Shown here in pieces: positions 51,087-60,285 of a stretch of DNA of 64,000 bases. Each line of letters opens with the position of its first letter. The first letter of the stretch is position 1. Source of the DNA: Nocardioides sp. Root682 (GTDB lineage Bacteria; Actinomycetota; Actinomycetes; Propionibacteriales; Nocardioidaceae); assembly GCF_001427795.1 (NCBI RefSeq), contig NZ_LMHJ01000002.1, forward strand, positions 496,001 through 560,000, written 5' to 3'. The notes beneath the pieces are model-generated. The model worked only from the letters and a program-made list of their open reading frames with translations, did not search any database and was not told the origin of the DNA. The translations under genes were made by a program, and so were the position numbers.

Positions 51087-51880
51087 TTGTTCTCCTCGGT
51101 GGTTGAGGTGTGAGCACCAGCGAGCCTCGAAACTGCCTTTTCCGTTCCCGCGAACTCGTCGCGAAGCTCGTCACTGACACCGGCGAGGTTGAGCTCGAAG
51201 GTGAATCCCTGCTCGAACCGGTAGCTCTTGTTCACGTCGACGGGCTCGATCCCGTTCAACGCTTCCTTCGCGGCCCTGATGACCCGCGTGTCCTTGTCGG
51301 CGATCGATGCGGCGACCTCGAGCGCGACGGCGTCGAGCTCGTCGCGGGGGGCCAGCCGGTAGACCGAGCCGAAGCGGTGCAGCTCGGTCGCGGGGATGGT
51401 CGCAGCGGTGAAGTACAGCGCGCGCATCATCTGCTGGGGGACGAGCCGGGCCATGTGCGTGGCCGCACCCAGCGCGCCCTGCTTGACCTCGGGGACACCG
51501 AAGTAGGCGTCGTCGCTGGCGACCACGATGTCGGCGTTGCCGACGAGGCCGACGCCGCCACCCACGCAGAAGCCGTTGACCACCGCGATGACGGGGACCG
51601 CGCACTCGTAGACGGCCTTGAAGGCGGCGAAGCAGCCCTTGTTGGCGCCGATCAGCGCGTCGAAGCCGGTGGTGTTCTGCATCTCCTTGATGTCGACGCC
51701 GGCGTTGAAGCCCTTGCCCTCGGCGCGCAGGACCACGACCTTGGTCGCCAGGTCCGCGCTCGCCTCGTCGAGGGCCGCGGCCACGTCGAACCACCCCTGC
51801 ACGGTGAGGGCGTTGACCGGGGGCGCGTTCATGGTGACGACGCGGATGCCGTCGTCGCGCAGTTCACTGGAAACCGTCAT
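51083..51880 (-). CDS. echA20: Ring D hydrolase EchA20 (crotonase family)
   Basis: 265 aa crotonase. The homolog (Rv3550) hydrolytically opens ring D of the HIP-derived CoA ester. Oxyanion-hole segments are EGKGFNAGVDIKEMQN and NGFCVGGGVGLVGNADIVVA; FGVPEVKQGALGAATHMARL follows. The start at 51880 is 7 nt after TAGGGT on this strand, so leaderless; the operator overlaps that -10. The C-terminal tail AVSRLAGAHTSTTEENK is encoded by a palindromic repeat. Confidence 0.9.
   Translation of the reverse strand: MTVSSELRDDGIRVVTMNAPPVNALTVQGWFDVAAALDEASADLATKVVVLRAEGKGFNAGVDIKEMQNTTGFDALIGANKGCFAAFKAVYECAVPVIAVVNGFCVGGGVGLVGNADIVVASDDAYFGVPEVKQGALGAATHMARLVPQQMMRALYFTAATIPATELHRFGSVYRLAPRDELDAVALEVAASIADKDTRVIRAAKEALNGIEPVDVNKSYRFEQGFTFELNLAGVSDELRDEFAGTEKAVSRLAGAHTSTTEENK
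51097..51133. repeat. Palindromic repeat, longer variant (3' end of echA20)
   Basis: A 37-nt element with outer arms GTTTCGAGGCTCGC and CACCTCAACCACCG (coding strand). It shares the GTTTCGA and TCAACCACCG ends with the 24-nt copies but has a longer centre. Read in frame as VSRLAGAHTSTTE; it also supplies GAGGAGAA ahead of ipdA. Confidence 0.65.
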
Positions 51881-51886
51881 GGAAGG

Positions 51887-51916
51887 CACCCTACCAAGCA
51901 TTTGCTTGGTAGGGTG
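51887..51916. promoter_or_regulatory. KstR2-type operator, echA20/SDR promoters
   Basis: Perfect palindrome with 14-bp arms and a TT centre; its inner 20 bp are identical to the operator at 34912-34931. It covers the -10 of both divergent genes: TAGGGT (51910-51915), 6 nt before the SDR ATG, and its mirror image 7 nt before the echA20 ATG. Confidence 0.87.
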
Positions 51917-51921
51917 CGGAC

Positions 51922-52704
51922 ATGTCACTCCAACTCGATCTCGCCGGACGGGTCGCCCTCGTCACCGGCGGCGCGAAGGGCATCGGCCGCGGCATCGCCG
52001 AGGTGCTGCTCGAAGCCGGTGCCACGGTCGTCACCTGCGGCCGGTCGGACGCGACGCCGCCCACCGGTTCGACGCACCGGATCTGCGACGTCCGCGATCC
52101 CGAGTCCGTCGACGCGCTCGTGAGCGCGATCGTGAGCGAGTTCGGGCAGCTCGATGTCGTCGTGAACAACGCCGGCGGGGCGCCGTACGCGCTCGCCGCC
52201 GACGCGTCGCCGCGCTTCCACGACAAGGTCATCGGCCTCAACCTGATGTCCGCGTTGCTCGTGAGCCAGGCCGCCAACCGGGTGATGCAGGGTCAGGCCA
52301 CGGGCGGCTCGATCATCAACATCTCGTCGGTGTCGGGACTCCGTCCCTCCCCGGGTACTGCGGCGTACGGCGCCGCGAAGGCCGGGCTCGACTCGCTCAC
52401 CACCTCGCTCGCCCAGGAATGGGGCCCCAAGGTCCGGGTCAATTCCATCGATGTCGGCCTCGTGCGCACGCCTGACACAGCCGACCACTACGGCGGTGAC
52501 GAGACCGTCGCCCGGATCGAGCGCACCATCCCGCTCGGCCGGATGGCCGACGTCGCCGAGATCGGACAGGTGGCCGCCTTCCTGGCCAGCGACCTGTCGT
52601 CGTACGTCTCCGGTGCTCAGCTCGCCTGTCACGGCGGGGGAGAGCAACCGGTGTTCCTTCACATCGCCCAGAGCAATGCCCAGAACGAGGAGAACGACAA
52701 GTGA
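51922..52704 (+). CDS. SDR-family oxidoreductase, HIP regulon
   Basis: 260 aa classical SDR: VALVTGGAKGIGRGIAEVLL (cofactor loop), VVVNNAGGAPYAL, catalytic Ser in NISSVSGLRP and YxxxK in AYGAAKAGLDSL. Position divergent from echA20 matches Rv3549c of the M. tuberculosis KstR2 regulon, whose exact step is not settled to my knowledge. Leaderless start, ATG at 51922. Overlaps the next SDR by 4 nt (GTGA). Confidence 0.85.
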   Translation: MSLQLDLAGRVALVTGGAKGIGRGIAEVLLEAGATVVTCGRSDATPPTGSTHRICDVRDPESVDALVSAIVSEFGQLDVVVNNAGGAPYALAADASPRFHDKVIGLNLMSALLVSQAANRVMQGQATGGSIINISSVSGLRPSPGTAAYGAAKAGLDSLTTSLAQEWGPKVRVNSIDVGLVRTPDTADHYGGDETVARIERTIPLGRMADVAEIGQVAAFLASDLSSYVSGAQLACHGGGEQPVFLHIAQSNAQNEENDK

Positions 52705-53588
52705 GCAGGTTGCTGGAGGGTCGCATCGCGATCGTGACAGGCGCGGGACGCGGGATCGGCCGCGCGCACGCCCTGGAGCTCGCGCGCCACGGCGCGAAGG
52801 TCGTCGTCAACGACTACGGCGTCTCGGCTGCCGGTGAGGGCACCGAGGAGTCGCCCGCCCACGAGGTCGTCGCGGAGATCCAGGCGATGGGCGGCGAGGC
52901 CGTGGTCAACGGTGCCGACGTCGCCGACTTCGCGTCGGCAGAGGCGATGGTCCGCCAGGCGATCGACACCTTCGGTGGACTCGACATCCTCGTCAACAAC
53001 GCCGGCTTCCTCCGGGACCGGATGCTGATCAACACCTCCGAGGAGGAGTGGGACGCCGTCGTCCGGGTCCACCTCAAGGGCCACTTCGCACCGCTGCGCC
53101 ACGCCGGCGCCTACTGGCGCGCCGAGGCCAAGGAGGGCCGGCAGCGCGCGGCTCGCGTCATCAACACGTCCTCAGGTGCGGGCCTGCAGGGTTCGCTCGG
53201 GCAGACGACGTACTCCGCTGCCAAGGCGGGGATTGCCGGAATGACGCTCGTCGCGGCCGTCGAGATGAGTCGGTACGGCGTCACCGTCAACGCGATCGCT
53301 CCCGTCGCCAGGACGCGGATGACCGAGGGTGCGTTCGACACCTCCGCCATGGCCCTCCCCGAGGACAACTCGCCGATCGTGGCGTGGCTCGCGTCCGAGG
53401 AGGCCGGCGACATCACTGGCCGCGTGATCGAGATCGACGGCAGCGTGATCACCGTCGAGAACGGCTGGTCGCACGGCCCGTCGCGCGACAACGGGACCCG
53501 CTGGGAAGCGGCCGGAGTCGGGCCGGCCCTGCGCGACCTGCTGGCCGCGGCACCGACGCCGGAACCCGTTTACGGAACGGGCAGCTAG
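52701..53588 (+). CDS. SDR-family oxidoreductase, HIP regulon
   Basis: 295 aa SDR of the longer type seen in MFE-2-like hydroxyacyl-CoA dehydrogenases: IAIVTGAGRGIGRAHALELA, VVVNDYGVSAAG, ILVNNAGFLRDRML, Ser in INTSSGAGLQG and YxxxK in TTYSAAKAGIAGM. Corresponds by order to Rv3548c. Probably oxidises a hydroxyacyl-CoA or ring hydroxyl in HIP catabolism (inferred). GTG start coupled to the previous SDR gene. Confidence 0.85.
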   Translation: MSRLLEGRIAIVTGAGRGIGRAHALELARHGAKVVVNDYGVSAAGEGTEESPAHEVVAEIQAMGGEAVVNGADVADFASAEAMVRQAIDTFGGLDILVNNAGFLRDRMLINTSEEEWDAVVRVHLKGHFAPLRHAGAYWRAEAKEGRQRAARVINTSSGAGLQGSLGQTTYSAAKAGIAGMTLVAAVEMSRYGVTVNAIAPVARTRMTEGAFDTSAMALPEDNSPIVAWLASEEAGDITGRVIEIDGSVITVENGWSHGPSRDNGTRWEAAGVGPALRDLLAAAPTPEPVYGTGS

Positions 53589-53596
53589 ACACGTTT

Positions 53597-53634
53597 ACGA
53601 AAGTCTTTCGTTTCAAGACGAAAGTGTGTAGCGT
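53597..53634 (+). promoter_or_regulatory. Promoter of cyp125-like gene 1 with ACGAAAG palindrome
   Basis: ACGAAAGTCTTTCGT (53597-53611) is a palindrome around a single T. CTTTCGTT starts at 53605 and is followed 14 nt later by TGTAGCGT; the -10 TAGCGT (53629-53634) is 7 nt before the ATG. The same CTTTCGTT-N14-TGTAG(C/T)GT arrangement occurs at the second P450. No KstR box is present. Confidence 0.6.
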
Positions 53635-53641
53635 CGGGGCC

Positions 53642-54880
53642 ATGACTGCTGTTGAGGCCCCGACGCTGACGAACTTCGATCCGACGGACCCGGACATCCT
53701 GCGTCAGCGGATGCCCCATGAGGAGCTCCTGGCGCTGCGTCAGACGGCTCCGGTGAGCTGGATCGAGCAGGCCGACCCGGGTGCCCGGGCCGGGTTCCTC
53801 GACACCGGCTACTGGGCGCTCAGCAAGCATGCCGACGTCGCTGCGGTGTCGAAGAACCAGACCGACTTCTCGACGTACGAGAACGGCGTGATCATCCGTT
53901 TCGCGCCGGACATGACGCGCGAAGAGCTCGAGCAGACCCGCTTCCTGCTGATCAACCACGACTCGGCGGAGCACACGAAGCTGCGTCAGATCATTTCCCG
54001 CGCCTTCACGCCGCGCGCCGTCGGCAGCCTGCACGAATGGCTCAAGGACCGCGCCGAGAAGATCGTGGACGAGGCGCTCGCGAAGGAGTCCGGGAACTTC
54101 GTCACCGACATCGCCGCCGAGCTCCCGCTCCAGGCCATCGCCCAGCTCCTCGGCGTCCCGCAGGAGGACCGCGGAAAGCTCTTCGAGTGGTCCAACCAGA
54201 TGCTGTCGTACGACGACCCGGAGCTCGGCGGCGACCAGATGACCGCGTTCATGGAGATCCTCGCGTACTCCATGGCGCTCGCCGACGACCGGCGCCGCAA
54301 CCCCCAGGACGACATCGTCACGAAGCTGGTCTCGGCGGACGTCGACGGCAACGGCCTCACTGACGACGAGTTCGGTTTCTTCATGATCCTGCTGGCGGTG
54401 GCCGGCAACGAGACCACGCGCAACGCCATCACGCTCGGTATGAAGGCGTTCATCGACAACCCGGACCAGTGGGAGCTCTACAGGAGTGAGCGCCCTGACA
54501 CCGCGGTCGACGAGATCATCCGCTGGGCCACGCCGGTCACGGTCTTCCAGCGCACCGCCAAGCGGGACCTGGAGATCAGCGGCCAGCAGATCAAGGAGGG
54601 CGACCGCGTCGGCCTGTTCTACGCGTCGGCCAACTACGACGACGACGTCTTCGAGGACCCGTTCACGTTCAACGTCCTGCGTGAGACCAACCCGCACCAG
54701 GCCTTCGGTGGCCACGGTGCGCACTACTGCATCGGCGCCAACCTGGCCCGGCTGGAAGTGAAGCTGATCTTCGACGCCCTCGCCGACCGTGACGCGAAGA
54801 TCAGCCTCACCAGCGAGCCCACGAAGCTCCGGAGCGGCTGGATCAACGGCGTCAAGGACATGCCGGTCAGCTACCGCTGA
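53642..54880 (+). CDS. Cytochrome P450, CYP125-like (copy 1)
   Basis: 412 aa soluble P450. CYP125 enzymes oxidise the terminal (C26/27) carbon of the sterol side chain. Features: the CYP125-type YENGVIIRF and ISRAFTPRAVGSLHEWL, I-helix LLAVAGNETTRNAI, ExxR in DEIIRWATPVTVFQRT, heme loop AFGGHGAHYCIGANLAR with C363. ATG at 53642 directly after a -10, so leaderless. About the same length as, and clearly paralogous to, the P450 at 56268. A strong terminator follows at 54902. Confidence 0.88.
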   Translation: MTAVEAPTLTNFDPTDPDILRQRMPHEELLALRQTAPVSWIEQADPGARAGFLDTGYWALSKHADVAAVSKNQTDFSTYENGVIIRFAPDMTREELEQTRFLLINHDSAEHTKLRQIISRAFTPRAVGSLHEWLKDRAEKIVDEALAKESGNFVTDIAAELPLQAIAQLLGVPQEDRGKLFEWSNQMLSYDDPELGGDQMTAFMEILAYSMALADDRRRNPQDDIVTKLVSADVDGNGLTDDEFGFFMILLAVAGNETTRNAITLGMKAFIDNPDQWELYRSERPDTAVDEIIRWATPVTVFQRTAKRDLEISGQQIKEGDRVGLFYASANYDDDVFEDPFTFNVLRETNPHQAFGGHGAHYCIGANLARLEVKLIFDALADRDAKISLTSEPTKLRSGWINGVKDMPVSYR

Positions 54881-54901
54881 CCAAGACCAACCGACCAAGC
54901 A

Positions 54902-54937
54902 AAGAGGCGGTGTCCCCGTTGGGGGACACCGCCTCTT
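54902..54937. terminator. Bidirectional intrinsic terminator
   Basis: AAGAGGCGGTGTCCCC, loop GTTG, and the exact complement: a perfect 16-bp stem ending in TT on both strands. It lies between the convergent ends of cyp copy 1 (54880) and fadA5 (54962), so serves both. Confidence 0.93.
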
Positions 54938-54961
54938 CGTCTGTCTCCGGATGGGGCCGGA

Positions 54962-57506
<2,545 letters not shown>

Positions 57507-57510
57507 TCAG

Positions 57511-57526
57511 TTCAGCCGGGTTTCAG
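57511..57526 (+). promoter_or_regulatory. TTCAG direct repeats, likely response-regulator box
   Basis: TTCAGCCGGG at 57511 and again at 57522, 11 bp apart (one helical turn), with TCAG at 57507 as a possible third unit. OmpR/PhoP proteins bind such direct repeats. Sits before the response regulator gene, suggesting autoregulation; the same unit occurs before the PepSY gene. Confidence 0.6.
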
Positions 57527-57572
57527 CCGGGGTCCGCAAGAATGGCTGCTCCCGACCCTGCCGGAGGCTGCC

Positions 57573-58250
57573 ATGCGCGTACTCGTCGTCGATGACGAGC
57601 AGCGGCTCGCGCGATCCCTGAAGCTGGGGCTCGAGGCCGAGGGCTTCGCGGTCGACGTCGTCCACGACGGGACCGACGGGCTCTGGATGGCCCGGGAGAA
57701 CGAGTACGACGCCATCGTGCTCGACCTGATGCTGCCCGGGATCAACGGCTACAAGGTCTGCGAGGCACTGCGGGCCGAGAAGAACTGGACGCCCATCCTG
57801 ATGCTGACGGCGAAGGACGGCGAGTGGGACCAGGTCGAAGGCCTCGACACCGGGGCCGACGACTACCTCACCAAGCCGTTCTCCTTCCCGGTGCTGGTGG
57901 CGCGCCTGCGCGCCGTCGCCCGTCGGGGCGCGAAGGAACGACCGACCTCCCTGGAGGCTGGTGACCTCAGGGTCGATCCTGCCGCGCGGCGAGTCTGGCG
58001 TGGCGACGTCGAGATCGAGCTCACGGCGAGGGAGTTCTCGCTGCTGGCCTTCCTGACGCGGCACACCGGTGACGTCGTCTCCAAGCGACAGATCCTCGAG
58101 GCGGTCTGGGACGACGACTTCGAGGGCGACCCCAACATCATCGAGGTCTACGTCCGGCACCTGCGCAACAAGATCGACCGGCCCTTCGAGCGGGACGCGA
58201 TCCAGACCATCCGCGGGGCCGGCTACCGGTTGGCGAGCGACGGTGGCTGA
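57573..58250 (+). CDS. OmpR/PhoP-family response regulator
   Basis: 225 aa. Receiver domain with D7/D8 (VVDDEQ), phosphorylation site D51 (IVLDLMLPG), T79 and K101 (LTKPF); winged-helix DNA-binding domain from about 125 (LTAREFSLLAFLTRH, NIIEVYVRHLRNKIDRPF, IRGAGYRL). The ATG at 57573 follows CGGAGG. Overlaps the kinase gene by 8 bp. Likely targets carry TTCAG repeats. Confidence 0.93.
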   Translation: MRVLVVDDEQRLARSLKLGLEAEGFAVDVVHDGTDGLWMARENEYDAIVLDLMLPGINGYKVCEALRAEKNWTPILMLTAKDGEWDQVEGLDTGADDYLTKPFSFPVLVARLRAVARRGAKERPTSLEAGDLRVDPAARRVWRGDVEIELTAREFSLLAFLTRHTGDVVSKRQILEAVWDDDFEGDPNIIEVYVRHLRNKIDRPFERDAIQTIRGAGYRLASDGG

Positions 58251-59616
58251 GGTGTTCTGGCGCCGCGCCTCCGTGCGGCTGCGTACGACGGCTGCGGCCG
58301 TGCTGGTCGTGGCGATCGTGCTCGTGGTCGGCGGCTTCGTCCTGGTGGCGCTGGTCCGTGACTCGCTGCATGACGGCGTGGAGGCCACGGCGGAGCAGCG
58401 AGCCTCCGAGCTGGTCGACCAGATCGCGACGACCGGTCTTCCGGCCTCAGGCACCGCCGAGAGCGACGGCGACGAGGACCCGGAGGACGACGACGAGGAC
58501 GACGAGGTGGAGCTCGACGACCTCGTGTGGCAGGTCATCGACCGCAATGGCGCGGTGGTGCGCTCGTCCCAGCCGCTCGACCGTCCCGTGGCACGCGACG
58601 ACCACGACGAGGCGAGCCTCCCGGGCGGGGAGGATCCCTATCTCGTCGTGACCGACGAGGCCGCGGGAGGCCTCGTGGTGGTGGTCGCCGTCTCGCTCGA
58701 AGACCTCGAGGAGTCCACGGCTGCCCTCGTGGGTCCGCTCGTCGTCGGGCTGCCGCTCCTGCTCGTCCTGCTCGGCGGCACGACCTGGGTCGTGGTCACG
58801 CGGGCCTTGGCTCCCGTCGAACGGATCCGCCGCGAGGTGGAGCAGATCACCGGTGACCGGCTCGACCGGAGAGTGCCCGAACCACCGGCACAGGACGAGA
58901 TCCACCGCCTTGCCCACACGATGAACCTGATGCTGGGTCGCCTGGAGGACTCCCGCACGAAGCAGCAGCAGTTCGTCGCCGACGCGTCCCACGAGCTGCG
59001 CTCCCCGCTGGCCAGCATCCGGCAGACCGCCGAGGTGGCCAGTGCGCACCCGGGAGCCCTGCCCGAGGGCGAGCTCGCGACCGCCGTGCTCGAGGAGGGG
59101 GCGCGGATGCAGCGCCTCGTCGAGCAGCTGCTGATGCTCACGCGCGCCGACGAAGGTGCCCCGAGGCGTTCCCATGACGTGGACCTGGACGACCTGGCAC
59201 TGGCCGAGGCACGACGGGTACGTCGGTCCGGCCTTGCCGTCGACACCTCCGGAGTCGCGCCCGGCCGGGTCCGCGGCGACGAGGTCGCCCTCGCCCAGGT
59301 GGTGCGCAATCTCGTCGACAACGCAGCCCGGCACGCCGTCGCCACCCTCGCGATCGCCGTGCGCGACGTCGTCGGGGGAGTCGAGCTGGTCGTCGACGAC
59401 GACGGCCCCGGCATCCCCGAGGCCGACCGTGCCCGCGTGTTCGAACGGTTCGTCCGGCTCGACGAGGCGCGTGCTCGCGACGCCGGGGGCAGCGGCCTCG
59501 GACTGGCCATCGTGGGCGAGATCGTGGCGTCGCACGGCGGCGGCGTGCAGGTGTCGACGTCGCCCCTCGGCGGCGCCCGGTTCGTCGTACGGCTGCCCGC
59601 CGAATCTCCTTCCTGA
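58243..59616 (+). CDS. Sensor histidine kinase with acidic sensor loop
   Basis: 457 aa. TM1 at about residues 18-42, an extracytoplasmic loop of about 110 residues, TM2 at about 158-180, HAMP, then HisKA with H250 (DASHELRSPLASIRQT) and HATPase_c (N box LVDNAARHAV, G1 DDDGPGIPEADR, G2 GGSGLGLAIVGEI). The loop contains DGDEDPEDDDEDDEVELDDL from about residue 75, a striking Asp/Glu run that could bind divalent cations or cationic peptides, as in PhoQ. GTG start overlaps the regulator gene. Confidence 0.92.
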   Translation: MAEVFWRRASVRLRTTAAAVLVVAIVLVVGGFVLVALVRDSLHDGVEATAEQRASELVDQIATTGLPASGTAESDGDEDPEDDDEDDEVELDDLVWQVIDRNGAVVRSSQPLDRPVARDDHDEASLPGGEDPYLVVTDEAAGGLVVVVAVSLEDLEESTAALVGPLVVGLPLLLVLLGGTTWVVVTRALAPVERIRREVEQITGDRLDRRVPEPPAQDEIHRLAHTMNLMLGRLEDSRTKQQQFVADASHELRSPLASIRQTAEVASAHPGALPEGELATAVLEEGARMQRLVEQLLMLTRADEGAPRRSHDVDLDDLALAEARRVRRSGLAVDTSGVAPGRVRGDEVALAQVVRNLVDNAARHAVATLAIAVRDVVGGVELVVDDDGPGIPEADRARVFERFVRLDEARARDAGGSGLGLAIVGEIVASHGGGVQVSTSPLGGARFVVRLPAESPS

Positions 59617-59623
59617 ACGGGCC

Positions 59624-59649
59624 TTCAGGAGCGTTCAGGCTGGCTTCAG
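59624..59649 (+). promoter_or_regulatory. Three TTCAG repeats before the PepSY gene
   Basis: TTCAG at 59624, 59634 and 59645, spaced 10 and 11 bp. Same unit as upstream of the response regulator. Likely its binding site, controlling the PepSY gene. Confidence 0.65.
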
Positions 59650-59715
59650 TGCGGTCGGGAGAGGCTGGGTTCATCCAGTCAGGAACCCCGAGAAGTAGCC
59701 CGGAAAGGCACCCTC

Positions 59716-60237
59716 ATGAAGACCACCCTCCGCCGCAAGCGCATCATCCTTCCCACCATCGCCGCCGTTGCGATCCTTGCCGTGGGCGGCACGATCTGGA
59801 CCGCCACTGCTGACAACGACGTGAACGGCGACGAGCGCGACCGGGTCGCCAACGCGGCCACCAGTGCCGTAGGTGGCGAGGCCGTTGACGTCGAGACCAG
59901 CGACGACCGGGGCGAGGCCTACGAGGTCGAGGTCCGTCAGGCAGACGGCTCTGAGATCGACGTGACCCTGGACAAGGACCTCAAGGTCATCACCAAGGAT
60001 GCCGACGACTCCGACGAGAGCGACGACGCCGATGACCGCGTGCTGAGCGGGAGCGAGCGGGCATCGGCTGAGAAGGCCGCGCTGGCCGCTGTCGGCGGCG
60101 GGAAGGTCGTCGACGTCGAGGCGAGCGACGACCGTGGCGCCGCGTATGACGTCGAGGTGCTCGACAAGTTCAACGTCGAGTGGGACGTCGACCTGGACGT
60201 CAACTTCAAGGTGCTGAACAAGATCGCCGACAACTGA
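59716..60237 (+). CDS. PepSY-domain exported protein
   Basis: 173 aa. Basic start and one TM/signal segment (ILPTIAAVAILAVGGTIWTA). Two PepSY-like repeats: AATSAVGGEAVDVETSDDRG with YEVEVRQADGSEIDVTLD, and KAALAAVGGGKVVDVEASDD with YDVEVLDKFNVEWDVDLD, joined by the acidic linker DADDSDESDDADD. PepSY proteins modulate peptidases or sense cell-envelope conditions and are commonly paired with PhoP/Q-like systems. ATG 59716 with AAAGG upstream. Confidence 0.82.
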   Translation: MKTTLRRKRIILPTIAAVAILAVGGTIWTATADNDVNGDERDRVANAATSAVGGEAVDVETSDDRGEAYEVEVRQADGSEIDVTLDKDLKVITKDADDSDESDDADDRVLSGSERASAEKAALAAVGGGKVVDVEASDDRGAAYDVEVLDKFNVEWDVDLDVNFKVLNKIADN

Positions 60238-60254
60238 TCCATGTCGAGCGCGCA

Positions 60255-60285
60255 AGGGGGCAGCCGGTAGGGCAGGCTGCCCCTT
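60255..60285. promoter_or_regulatory. Hairpin abutting the start of the DUF429-RelA gene
   Basis: GGGGCAGCC (60257-60265) and GGCTGCCCC (60275-60283) pair perfectly with a 9-nt loop; an outer A-T and G-T pair are possible. The ATG follows 2 nt later and has no visible ribosome site. Either the terminator of the PepSY gene or control of the next gene. Confidence 0.55.

Noticed and set aside
53585..54898. 437-codon minus-strand frame opposite cyp copy 1
   Set aside because: The plus strand encodes a complete P450 with heme loop and ExxR; the shadow has none.
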